A stretch of DNA of 64,000 nucleotides from contig NZ_CP107772.1 in assembly GCF_036345155.1 (NCBI RefSeq), forward strand, positions 6,572,001 to 6,636,000, read 5' to 3'. The stretch is from Streptomyces sp. NBC_00582. GTDB lineage: Bacteria > Actinomycetota > Actinomycetes > Streptomycetales > Streptomycetaceae. Each line of letters starts with the position of its first letter. Positions within the stretch are counted from its first letter, which is position 1. The notes below the pieces were generated by a model, which was not told the origin of the DNA, made no database searches, and was given only the letters and a program-made list of their open reading frames with translations. Below are positions 1-8,074 of the stretch, one piece after another. The position numbers were made by a program, and so were the translations under genes.

Positions 1-382
1 AGCCGCGTTTCGCCGCCTCGGCGGAGAGGTCGGTGAGCAGCCCCTGCCTGGACAGCAGACCGGCCGTCGCGTTGCCCTTGTTGTACTCCATCAGATCGGG
101 CGCCTCGGAGGAGTTGAGGACCATCGGGGCGGTCTTCTGGATCTGCTCGAAGCTCTTCTCCTCGAACTTCACCTTCACGCCCGGGTGCGTGGCCTCGAAC
201 TCCCTGATCGCCTCGGCCCAGGCGACGCCCATCGCGCTGGTCGGGCCCTCGTAGTGCCACAGTCGCAGGGTCTTGGGATCGGAGGAGCCGCTGTCATTCG
301 TGCCGCCGCAGGAGGCCAGCAGCAGAGCGCCCGCCAGGGCCGCCGCCGCACTCGCCACCGCACGCCTTCTCGCCGTCAACAT
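1..382 (-). CDS. ABC sugar transporter substrate-binding lipoprotein (5' part)
   Basis: The first 127 codons of an extracellular solute-binding protein (family 1 type); the rest runs off the window at base 1. The ATG at 382 is preceded by GGAGG. Residues 1-25 form a lipoprotein signal: an Arg-rich start, an Ala/Leu core and a lipobox LASC with Cys25. The mature start LRLWHYEGP, followed by FEATHPGVKVKFEEKSFEQ, is typical of sugar-binding proteins of CUT1 ABC importers, which hold the sugar outside the membrane and deliver it to two permeases and a shared ATPase. The permease genes would be expected further left. The sugar cannot be deduced from this part. Two palindromes upstream (455-492) suggest LacI-family control. 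Confidence 0.85.
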   Translation of the reverse strand, partial: MLTARRRAVASAAAALAGALLLASCGGTNDSGSSDPKTLRLWHYEGPTSAMGVAWAEAIREFEATHPGVKVKFEEKSFEQIQKTAPMVLNSSEAPDLMEYNKGNATAGLLSRQGLLTDLSAEAAKRG

Positions 383-454
383 CCTGTGCCTCCGGGGGAG
401 TTCGGGATGGTTCTTCGGGCAGGAACAGCCGCCACGCGACGTTCGACGAGGTCG

Positions 455-492
455 TCGAACCGTTTCGATGCGTGACGTCGAAGCGCTTCGAC
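455..492. promoter_or_regulatory. Paired palindromic operator of the sugar transporter
   Basis: Two related 14-bp palindromes, TCGAACCGTTTCGA (455-468, imperfect) and TCGAAGCGCTTCGA (478-491, perfect and extendable by G/C to 477-492), have centres 23 bp apart, about two helical turns. Both have the CG-centred form usual for LacI-family repressors of sugar operons. They lie 70-110 bp upstream of the binding-protein start. The rest of the 383-739 gap holds the terminator at 691-729 and no gene I can support. Confidence 0.55.
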
Positions 493-690
493 GGGGGAAG
501 GTAGGGGGCGGGTGTGACGTGCGTCAATGGGGCGTGCGGGAAATGGCCCTGGCGGGGTCTGTCAGCCGGCGGTGGCAAAGAGATCGTCGGCGGTGCTGGC
601 GTGGACGGCGCGCCGGGACCAGCGGTGAGCTGGTCGAGGGCGGTACGGGCCATCAAGCAACTGGGCCGGCACCGGCCCGGTGCAAGAGGT

Positions 691-729
691 GGAGCGCGGC
701 TCCCGTTCCGTCGACGGGAGCCGCGCTCC
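691..729. terminator. Hairpin terminator of the MFS gene
   Basis: A perfect 16-bp stem (691-706 pairing with 714-729) with a 7-nt loop begins 11 bp past the stop of the leftward MFS gene. There is no long T run, as is normal for Streptomyces terminators. Confidence 0.7.
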
Positions 730-739
730 CGCGGTTTCG

Positions 740-2011
740 CTACCGGTACCGCGATCGCGCGGCGGCGAGGGCGATGAGCAGGGCTGTCGTCGCCGCCCCG
801 AGGGGGACCGTGAAGCCCGTCGCGGGGGAGGCGTGGTCGGCCGTCCAGCCGCCGATCGCGCTGCCGCAGGCGATGCCGCCGAGGAGGCCGGTGACCGCGA
901 GGGTCATGCCTTCGTTCAGGCGGGCCACGGGGATGCGTTCCTGGACCAGGGCCATGGTGGTGACCATCGTGGGGGCCGTCGCCGTTCCTGAGAGGAGCAG
1001 CGCCGCGGCCAGCAGGGGGAGTGAGTCGAGCACGGTTGCCGCGAGGAGGGGGAGGGTGAGGAGGGTGGCCATCGCCGCCACGCACCGGGGGTGGCGTCGG
1101 GAGGCGGGGCCGGAGGGTCGTATCGCCCCGTGGACGAGACCGGCCGCGCAGGAGCCGGCGGCCTGGAGGGCGAGGACGAGGCCCGCCGCCGTACGGTGGC
1201 CGCGCTCGTCGGCGAACGCGATCGTCACCACCTCCGTCGCGCCGAACACCGCGCCGAGGGCGAGGCAGATGGCGAGGAGAGGGGGGAGGCCGGGGCTGCG
1301 CAGGGGGGATGCGGCGGTGGGGCGGGGGTGCGGGGGTGGTTCCGTCGCGCGCTGGGCGGCGAACGTCAGGATGCCCGTGACCAGCAGCACCACCCCGGCC
1401 AGGGTGCCCGCCTCCGGGAAGAACGTGGCGCACAGGAAGGCCGCGACCGCCGGGCCCAGCATGAAGCACAGCTCGTCGACGGCCTGTTCGAAGGAGTTCG
1501 CGGTGTGCAGGGCGGCCGGGTCGCCGCTCAGGAGGTGGTTCCAGCGGGCGCGGGACATGCCGCCGGTGTTGGGGGTCGTCGCGGTGGCGGCGTACGCGGC
1601 GAACAGGGTCCAGTCCGGGGCGCCGTAGTGGACGCAGAGCAGTAGGGCCAGGCTGCCGAGTGCGGCGAAGAGCGTCGCCGGCACCGCGACCCTGGCCTGT
1701 CCGTGCCGGTCGACCAGCCGGGCGATCCAGGGGGCGAGGAGCGCGGTGGCCGCGAGGCCGGTGGCGGTGACCGCGCCGGCGAGGGCGTACGAGTCGCGCG
1801 CCCCGGCGATCATCACCACCGCGCTCACGCTGAACATGCCCATGGGCAGCCGGGCGAGGAGGTTCCCGGCGGTGAAGGCGCGGGCGCCGGGAAGGGAGAG
1901 GACACGGCGGTAGGAGTGGGGCGGGGGTTCGGGGGCGCGGCGGTCGAGGTCGACGATCACCAAGGTGTCGGCGGTGACCGTGAAGAGGCGGGGTGGCGGG
2001 CTGTCCGGCAT
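740..2011 (-). CDS. MFS transporter, drug/solute efflux type
   Basis: A 423-residue major facilitator with about 12 hydrophobic segments, a size normal for the family. The N-terminal 40 residues are cytosolic and the first helix starts around PGARAFTAGNLLARLPMG. The loop RLVDRHGQARVAVP between helices 2 and 3 resembles MFS motif A. The start at 2011 is chosen because it follows GGGAGA and lies before the first membrane segment. The gene is divergent from a LysR regulator only 84 bp away, the usual layout of a regulator and its target, so substrate-induced export is likely. The substrate is unknown. Confidence 0.8.
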   Translation of the reverse strand: MPDSPPPRLFTVTADTLVIVDLDRRAPEPPPHSYRRVLSLPGARAFTAGNLLARLPMGMFSVSAVVMIAGARDSYALAGAVTATGLAATALLAPWIARLVDRHGQARVAVPATLFAALGSLALLLCVHYGAPDWTLFAAYAATATTPNTGGMSRARWNHLLSGDPAALHTANSFEQAVDELCFMLGPAVAAFLCATFFPEAGTLAGVVLLVTGILTFAAQRATEPPPHPRPTAASPLRSPGLPPLLAICLALGAVFGATEVVTIAFADERGHRTAAGLVLALQAAGSCAAGLVHGAIRPSGPASRRHPRCVAAMATLLTLPLLAATVLDSLPLLAAALLLSGTATAPTMVTTMALVQERIPVARLNEGMTLAVTGLLGGIACGSAIGGWTADHASPATGFTVPLGAATTALLIALAAARSRYR

Positions 2012-2095
2012 GGGGGAAACCGTCTCCCGGGGGCGAGCAGGGGGTCCAACACCTTCTCGGTGCCGATTCACGCACCGCCGTTGTAAGTTCGCCGG

Positions 2096-3073
2096 ATGTC
2101 CGCACCTGGTCAGACCCATGTCGAGCCCCGGCTCCTGCGCGCCTTCCTCGCCGTCGTCGAGGAGTTGCACTTCACCCGCGCCGCCGCCCGGCTGTACGTC
2201 GCCCAGCAGGCGCTCAGCCGGGACGTACGGCGGCTGGAGCGGGAGCTCGGGGCCGAGCTGTTCGTACGGACCACCCGGCAGGTGACGCTCACGGCGGACG
2301 GGGAGCGGCTGGTGCCGTTCGCCCGCCGGGCGCTGCAGGCGCAGGACGACCTCGTCGCCGCGTTCGGGCGGGCCCGGCCGCTGCTGGTCGACCTGAACTC
2401 GCCGAACCTCGACACCGGACGGCGCGTGCTGCACCGGGCGCGTGAACTCGCCCCCGAACTGGAGCTGATGGCCCGGTACGAGAGCGGACTCACGGGTGCG
2501 GCGGCCGAGATCGTCGCGGGGCGGCTGGACGCGTCGTTCGGGCGGTACGCCGGGCTGGGCCCCGTCCTGCGGGGGCGGTTGGAGCGGCAGCTCGTGCGGT
2601 ACGAGCCGATGGCGGTCGTGCTGCCGGAGGGTCACCGGCTGGCGGGGCTGGCCGCAGTGCCGCTGGACGCGCTCGCCGGGGAGACGGTGTACGCCGGCGC
2701 CGGCAACCCCCGGACGCCCGAGTGGACCGACCTCGCGGAGCGGCTGTTCGAGGGCCGCGGGATCCGCCTGGCACCGCCGGCGCCCCTCGCCGTCGGGGAG
2801 GAGGAGTTCCAGCGAATCACTACAAAGGTGGGCAATCCTGTCCTTGCGGTGGTGGGTTTTCAGGCCATGACGGGGACCGTCTCACGGCCCTTGATCGACC
2901 CGGTCCCCTTGTCGCCCGTGTCACTGGTGTGGCGAAAGGGGCTGGTCCATCCCGGGATCGATGCGCTTCGACGGTCCGCGGCCGAGGTCGCCGAGGCGGA
3001 GGGGTGGCTTCAGCGGCCCGTTGGGGGATGGATTCCAGCCATCGACATGAACATGCCTTCTGCGCACAAATGA
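2096..3073 (+). CDS. LysR-family transcriptional regulator
   Basis: 325 residues, full length for a LysR regulator. The N-terminal winged helix is clear (residues about 8-68: LRAFLAVVEELHFTRAAARL, then QQALSRDVRRLERELGAELF and RTTRQVTLTADG). A periplasmic-binding-protein-like effector domain follows; it looks typical, and the effector cannot be read from it. The divergent MFS gene shares the 84-bp intergenic region and is the obvious target. LysR proteins usually repress themselves and activate the neighbour when the ligand binds. Confidence 0.9.
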   Translation: MSAPGQTHVEPRLLRAFLAVVEELHFTRAAARLYVAQQALSRDVRRLERELGAELFVRTTRQVTLTADGERLVPFARRALQAQDDLVAAFGRARPLLVDLNSPNLDTGRRVLHRARELAPELELMARYESGLTGAAAEIVAGRLDASFGRYAGLGPVLRGRLERQLVRYEPMAVVLPEGHRLAGLAAVPLDALAGETVYAGAGNPRTPEWTDLAERLFEGRGIRLAPPAPLAVGEEEFQRITTKVGNPVLAVVGFQAMTGTVSRPLIDPVPLSPVSLVWRKGLVHPGIDALRRSAAEVAEAEGWLQRPVGGWIPAIDMNMPSAHK

Positions 3074-3230
3074 CACATCGCGCACACCGGTCCCACGCCT
3101 GCGCTAGATTCGTCGGCCTGAGCGCAGTGGGGTAAAAGGGGCGCGGATTCCGGGTGGGGGCCCGGTCTCGTCGACGTGCGCTCGGAGTCGTAGGCGCACC
3201 CTGAACCGGTCCGTGGGGGGAAGTGCGCAC

Positions 3231-4079
3231 ATGGAGAAATGGCGAGAAGACGCCCAACCAGGTCCTTCGGAGTGGCCGGAAGCAGCCCCTCCGACTCGGG
3301 ATGTGCCGACCGTCGTCGGGTATCGGTCCTTAGCGGATGTTCCCGGGCGAAGTGGCCGGGCAGGCGCTTCGAACAGCCTTGCCGAAAATGAACGGTCGAG
3401 CGAGTCCGTGGGTGAGGGCAACGACCCGGACGAGGTGACCGTCCAGCTCGACACCCCGCACCCGGCGAAGGGCGCCGGAACCTCGGCCTCCGACGCCCCC
3501 GTGTTCGTCGACGCGTCGGGCCGCCGCGGCCGTACCTTCCGCCGGATCGGCATCCTGGCGGGGCTCGCCTGCGCGGCCTACGCCGTCGTCATCGTCGCCA
3601 CCCTGCTGTCCGGCAACGCCGGCGCGCCCTGGCTGCCGGTGCCGGGCCCGGACGACGATCCGCCGGCCGGCCGGGTCGAGACCACCCGGGGTCCGAGCGC
3701 CTCCGCCGCGACCTCCGGCGCCCCGGGCTTCGCGGCCCCGCGCAGCCCCGGCGTCTCCGCCTCGGCCGGCGTGCCCTCCCGCTCGGCGAGCGGCGGGCCC
3801 AGCGCCTCGGGCAGCGCCGCGGCGCCCACCGGCTCCGCGGCGGCCCGCCCCTCGGCGAGCGGCAGCCCCCGCGCCAATACGGCACCCAGCACCTCGCCCT
3901 CCGACCCGGGCCCGAGCAGCCCGGTCGTGGGCGGCGGCTCCTCCTCCGCCGAGCCCCCGTCCTCCTCCCCGGCCACCAGCCCCTCGCCCGAGTCCTCCCC
4001 GTCCTCGGCGGGCGGCGCCAACACGGTCGCGGACGGCGCCCCACACCCGGCACCGGTGGCGGCGGACCGGGGGGTGTGA
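3231..4079 (+). CDS. Single-pass membrane protein with Ser/Ala/Pro-rich outer domain
   Basis: 282 residues from the ATG at 3231, preceded by GGGGGGAAG; a GTG at 3213 is in frame but lies within that purine run. About 105 polar cytosolic residues come first, then a basic stop-transfer flank (GRRGRTFRRIG) and one membrane helix (GILAGLACAAYAVVIVATLL). The last 150 residues are Ser, Ala, Pro and Gly rich with no fold visible, as in a wall-spanning linker. I know no named family. It precedes the polysaccharide deacetylase/glycosyltransferase and may belong to the same envelope function, but that rests on position only. Confidence 0.7.
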   Translation: MEKWREDAQPGPSEWPEAAPPTRDVPTVVGYRSLADVPGRSGRAGASNSLAENERSSESVGEGNDPDEVTVQLDTPHPAKGAGTSASDAPVFVDASGRRGRTFRRIGILAGLACAAYAVVIVATLLSGNAGAPWLPVPGPDDDPPAGRVETTRGPSASAATSGAPGFAAPRSPGVSASAGVPSRSASGGPSASGSAAAPTGSAAARPSASGSPRANTAPSTSPSDPGPSSPVVGGGSSSAEPPSSSPATSPSPESSPSSAGGANTVADGAPHPAPVAADRGV

Positions 4080-4139
4080 GGGAAGGCCGCATCCGTGGCC
4101 TCCCGTGCCTGTCCCGTCCGGGGGCCGGCCGACAGTTCC

Positions 4140-4366
4140 CGTGGCCGGCCCGGCGCCCGACGCCCGGCGCCCGGCGCCCGGCGCCCGACGCCCGGCGCCC
4201 GACGCCCGGCGCCCGGCGCTCCCGACACCGAGGAGCGCCGTGGCCGGCCCGACGCCCGATGCCCGGCGCCCGGCGCCCGGCCCTCCCGACACCGAGGAGC
4301 GCCGTGGCCGGCCCGGCGCCCGGCGCCCGACGCCCGGCGCCCGGCGCTCCCGACACCGAGGAGCCT
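4140..4366. repeat. GC-rich tandem repeat array
   Basis: Two levels of repetition: many copies of a 7-bp word like CGGCGCC or CGACGCC, and a 64-bp unit whose landmark CGACACCGAGGAGC recurs near 4223, 4287 and 4351. All frames stay open through it, but the translations are only low-complexity Arg/Pro/Ala. The 4080-4568 gap holds nothing else I recognise. Confidence 0.85.
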
Positions 4367-4568
4367 GCCGTCGCCGTAGCCCGGAGGCCCGGAGTGTGAC
4401 CGGCCGCAGGCCGACCCGTTGGTATCCCGTGCCCGGCCGGTGCCCGGCCCGTGCCCGGCCCGTGGCGCCGTACGGCATCCAGGGCTGGTCCGACGCCCTT
4501 CTCCCTTCCTTCCGGCCCCGCCCTCCCCTTCCTGTCCCCGTCCCCTCCCGTCCGGAGTACGCCCCCTC

Positions 4569-6761
4569 ATGGCCTCACGCTCCAACCGCCGTTCCTCCCG
4601 ACGTTCCGTCGGTCCCGTCGCGCGCCGTCGGCTGATGCCCCCGCTGCGGCTGCGCCAGCTGCTCCCGCTCGTCGCCCTGTCGGCGATGTTGGCGATGCTG
4701 ATGCTGCGCGGCTATGTGCACAGCGAGATCCTCGCCGACCACCGGATCCGCCCCGAGGCCCCCGCCGACCGGGTGCCGCGGAAGATCCTCGACGGCGGCC
4801 CCGTCGTGGACACCCGGAGCGGCCGGGCCACCGGCCTGGACGTGCCGGACCACCGGATCGTCCTCACCTTCGACGACGGCCCCGACCCGACCTGGACCCC
4901 CAAGGTCCTCGACGTGCTGAAGAGGCATCACGCGCACGCCGTCTTCTTCGTCACCGGCACCATGGCCTCCCGCTACCCGGACCTGGTGAAACGGATGGTC
5001 GACGAGGGGCACGAGATCGGCCTGCACACCTTCAACCACCCCGACCTCTCCTACCAGTCGAAGCGGCGCATCGACTGGGAACTCACCCAGAACCAGCTCG
5101 CCCTGGAGGGCGCGGCCGGGATCCGCACCTCTCTGTTCCGGCCGCCGTACTCCTCCTCCGCCGACGCCCTCGACAACGCGTCCTGGCCGGTCACCCGGTA
5201 CGTCGGCAGCCGTGGCTACCTCACCGTCCTCACCACCGCCGACAGCGAGGACTGGCGCAGGCCGGGCGTGCGGCAGATCATCCGCAACGCCACCCCGAAG
5301 CCCGGCGAGGGCGCGATCGTCCTGATGCACGACTCCGGCGGCGACCGCGGCCAGACCGTCCGCGCCCTCGACACCTATCTCCCCGGCCTGCAGAAGAAGG
5401 GGTACCGCTTCCAGAACCTCACCGAGGCCCTGGAGGCGCCCAGCGCGCACACCCCCGTCACCGGTGTGGATCTGTGGAAGGGCAGGGCCTGGGTGTTCCT
5501 GGTGACGGCGGCCGACGACCTCACCGATGTGCTCGTCGTCGGCCTCGCCGCCATCGGCTTCCTCGTCCTCGCCCGCTTCGGCCTGATGCTGCCGCTGTCC
5601 GCGCTCCACACCCGCCGTACCCGTCGGCGCGGCTTCCGGTGGGGCCCGGACGCGCCGGTCACCGAACCGGTGTCGGTGCTCGTGCCCGCGTACAACGAGG
5701 CCAAGTGCATCGAGAACACGGTCCGTTCCCTGATGGCGAGCGAGCACCCGATCGAGGTGGTCGTCGTCGACGACGGCTCCGGGGACGGCACCGCACGGAT
5801 CGTCGAGGACCTCGCCCTGCCCGGCGTACGCGTCGTACGGCAGCTCAACGCGGGCAAGCCCGCCGCCCTCAACCGGGGCATCGCCAACGCCCGCCACGAC
5901 CTGATCGTGATGATGGACGGCGACACCGTCTTCGAGCCGGCCACCGTCCGCGAACTCGTCCAGCCCTTCGCCGACCCGGCCGTCGGCGCCGTCGCCGGCA
6001 ACGCCAAGGTCGGCAACAAGGACACCCTCATCGGCGCCTGGCAGCACATCGAGTACGTGATGGGCTTCAACCTCGACCGCCGGATGTACGACGTCCTGCG
6101 CTGCATGCCCACCATCCCGGGAGCGGTGGGTGCCTTCCGCCGCTCGGCCCTCAACCGGGTCGGCGGCATGAGCGACGACACCCTCGCCGAGGACACCGAC
6201 ATCACCATGGCCATCCACCGGGACGGCTGGAAGGTCGTCTACGCGGAGAAGGCCCGGGCGTGGACCGAGGCACCGGAGTCCGTGCAGCAGCTGTGGTCCC
6301 AGCGCTACCGCTGGTGCTACGGCACCATGCAGGCGATCTGGAAGCACCGCCGCGCCGTCGTCGAGCGGGGGCCCTCCGGACGGTTCGGCCGCGTCGGGCT
6401 GCCGCTCGTCTCCCTCTTCATGGTCCTCGCCCCGCTCCTCGCCCCCCTCATCGACCTGTTCCTCGTCTACGGGCTGCTGTTCGGGCCGACGGGCAGGACC
6501 ATCGCGGCCTGGTTCGGCGTCCTCGCGGTGCAGGCGGGCTGCGCGGCGTACGCCTTCGTCCTCGACCGCGAGAAACTCACCCCGCTCATCTCCCTGCCGC
6601 TCCAGCAGGTCCTCTACCGCCAGCTCATGTACGTCGTCCTGCTCCAGTCCTGGATCACCGCCGTCACCGGGGGCCGGCTGCGCTGGCAGAAGCTGCGGAG
6701 GAAGGGCCAGGTGGCGGCGCCGCCCGCCGAGACCGCCGTGACGGAGGGGAGCGCGGCATGA
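4569..6761 (+). CDS. Polysaccharide deacetylase / family 2 glycosyltransferase fusion
   Basis: 730 residues. After a basic tail and one membrane helix (about residues 35-50) comes a NodB-type deacetylase (about 95-300) with TFDDGPD and HEIGLHTFNHPD, the metal-binding Asp and His motifs of family 4 carbohydrate esterases. A second hydrophobic stretch leads to a processive GT2 domain (about 365-600) with VVDDGS, MDGDT, the EDTD acid and the QRYRW motif of cellulose, chitin and hyaluronan synthases. C-terminal membrane helices follow. The likely job is to polymerise a beta-linked amino-sugar polymer and N-deacetylate it outside the cell, as in poly-GlcNAc systems. An acyltransferase overlaps its stop (ATGA). 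The start at 4569 follows GGAG. Confidence 0.88.
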   Translation: MASRSNRRSSRRSVGPVARRRLMPPLRLRQLLPLVALSAMLAMLMLRGYVHSEILADHRIRPEAPADRVPRKILDGGPVVDTRSGRATGLDVPDHRIVLTFDDGPDPTWTPKVLDVLKRHHAHAVFFVTGTMASRYPDLVKRMVDEGHEIGLHTFNHPDLSYQSKRRIDWELTQNQLALEGAAGIRTSLFRPPYSSSADALDNASWPVTRYVGSRGYLTVLTTADSEDWRRPGVRQIIRNATPKPGEGAIVLMHDSGGDRGQTVRALDTYLPGLQKKGYRFQNLTEALEAPSAHTPVTGVDLWKGRAWVFLVTAADDLTDVLVVGLAAIGFLVLARFGLMLPLSALHTRRTRRRGFRWGPDAPVTEPVSVLVPAYNEAKCIENTVRSLMASEHPIEVVVVDDGSGDGTARIVEDLALPGVRVVRQLNAGKPAALNRGIANARHDLIVMMDGDTVFEPATVRELVQPFADPAVGAVAGNAKVGNKDTLIGAWQHIEYVMGFNLDRRMYDVLRCMPTIPGAVGAFRRSALNRVGGMSDDTLAEDTDITMAIHRDGWKVVYAEKARAWTEAPESVQQLWSQRYRWCYGTMQAIWKHRRAVVERGPSGRFGRVGLPLVSLFMVLAPLLAPLIDLFLVYGLLFGPTGRTIAAWFGVLAVQAGCAAYAFVLDREKLTPLISLPLQQVLYRQLMYVVLLQSWITAVTGGRLRWQKLRRKGQVAAPPAETAVTEGSAA

Positions 6762-7954
6762 CCGCCACCCAGCCCGCCGACGTCACCGCCCCGGCACCCG
6801 CGCCCCGGGGCGGCCGTGACCGCTACTTCGACCTGCTGCGCGCGATCGCCCTCTTCCGGGTCGTCCTCTATCACCTGATGGGCTGGGCCTGGCTGCCCGT
6901 CGTCTTCCCCTCCATGGGTGTGATGTTCGCCCTCGCCGGCAACCTCATGGCCCGCTCCCTCGGCAACCGCCCCGCCCCGCAGGTCGTCCGGGGCCGGATG
7001 CGCCGGCTGCTGCCCCCGCTGTGGCTGCTCGGCGCGGTCGGGGTGAGCGGGATGCTGCTCGCCGGCTGGGGCCCGGACGACGAGGGCCACCCCGGCTGGT
7101 GGTGGCTCCACCTCACCTTCTGGATCCTCCCGCTCAGCGACCCGCCGTACGGCGAGAACCTCCCCGGCGTCCACGGGCTGATCGCCGACGGCTGGGCCGT
7201 CGACCTCGCCGTACCCCTCTGGTACCTCCGCGCCTACCTCTGGTTCGTCCTGCTCTCCCCGCTGCTGCTGCGCGCCCTGCGGGCCGCGCCCTGGCCGACG
7301 GTCCTCTCACCGCTCGCCCTGTCCGCCGCCCTGGAGTTCGGCGCGCTGTCCGTGCCGAGCCGGCGCCTGGACTCCCACCTCAGCGACTTCGGCGCCTTCG
7401 GCGCGTGCTGGCTGCTCGGCATGGCCCACCAGGAGGGCGTCCTGCGCCGCCTGCCCCGGTATGTCGTCCCGTCCCTGGCGCCGGCGGTGGCCGGAATCGG
7501 CCTCTGGTACGCCCTCGGACACGGCTTCCGGGCCGGGCACGACCTGGACGACATGCCGTTCGCCCAGTCCCTGTGGTCCTTCGCGGCGGTCCTGCTGCTT
7601 CTGCACCTCAGCCCGTCCTGGACCGAGTGGCCGCGCCCCCTGCGCCGCTGGGACCGGCTGGTCACGCTCCTCAACGCCCGTGCCGTGACGGTCTATCTGT
7701 GGCACAACGTGTGCATCGACGTGGTCGAGGGGCTGTGGGACCGGCTCTGGGGCGTCCCCGGGCTGGAGGAGCACGCGTCCTGGCTGCTGGAGAGCCCCTG
7801 GCCGCAGCTCCCGGCCGTCTGGGCGCTCACCGCGCTGTGCGTGGTCTGCTTCGGCTGGGCCGAGGATCTGGCGGCCGGGCGCGGACCCCGGCTGTGGCCC
7901 GACGGCGCCCGCCGTCGTGCCCGCAACCTCTCACCGGGCTGCCGCCGGAGGTGA
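6758..7954 (+). CDS. Membrane acyltransferase, acyltransferase-3 family
   Basis: 398 residues with about ten membrane segments. The N terminus RYFDLLRAIALFRVVLYH matches the start of acyltransferase-3 (OafA/NodX-like) proteins, including the His in the first helix that is needed for acyl transfer. A late YLWHNV motif is also typical. These enzymes move acetyl or succinyl groups to extracytoplasmic sugars. The start overlaps the stop of the synthase fusion by 4 bp, so the pair is translationally coupled and the acceptor is probably the polymer made by that protein. Confidence 0.85.
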   Translation: MTATQPADVTAPAPAPRGGRDRYFDLLRAIALFRVVLYHLMGWAWLPVVFPSMGVMFALAGNLMARSLGNRPAPQVVRGRMRRLLPPLWLLGAVGVSGMLLAGWGPDDEGHPGWWWLHLTFWILPLSDPPYGENLPGVHGLIADGWAVDLAVPLWYLRAYLWFVLLSPLLLRALRAAPWPTVLSPLALSAALEFGALSVPSRRLDSHLSDFGAFGACWLLGMAHQEGVLRRLPRYVVPSLAPAVAGIGLWYALGHGFRAGHDLDDMPFAQSLWSFAAVLLLLHLSPSWTEWPRPLRRWDRLVTLLNARAVTVYLWHNVCIDVVEGLWDRLWGVPGLEEHASWLLESPWPQLPAVWALTALCVVCFGWAEDLAAGRGPRLWPDGARRRARNLSPGCRRR

Positions 7955-7961
7955 GAGCAAC

Positions 7962-7977
7962 GTTCCCTTCCGGTCAC
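7962..7977 (-). promoter_or_regulatory. Possible GlnR box upstream of narK
   Basis: Read on the minus strand, GTGAC-n6-GGAAC fits the GlnR half-box pair gTnAC-n6-GaAAC. It lies about 100 bp before narK. The second pair of a full box is not convincing. Confidence 0.4.
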
Positions 7978-8074
7978 CGACAGCCACAGGACCGGAAACG
8001 CGCCCTCCCTACCTTCGGGACTCATCACCGCTCATCCCCCCGAATCACCCGAGCCCGGAGCACGTGGAGGCGTC

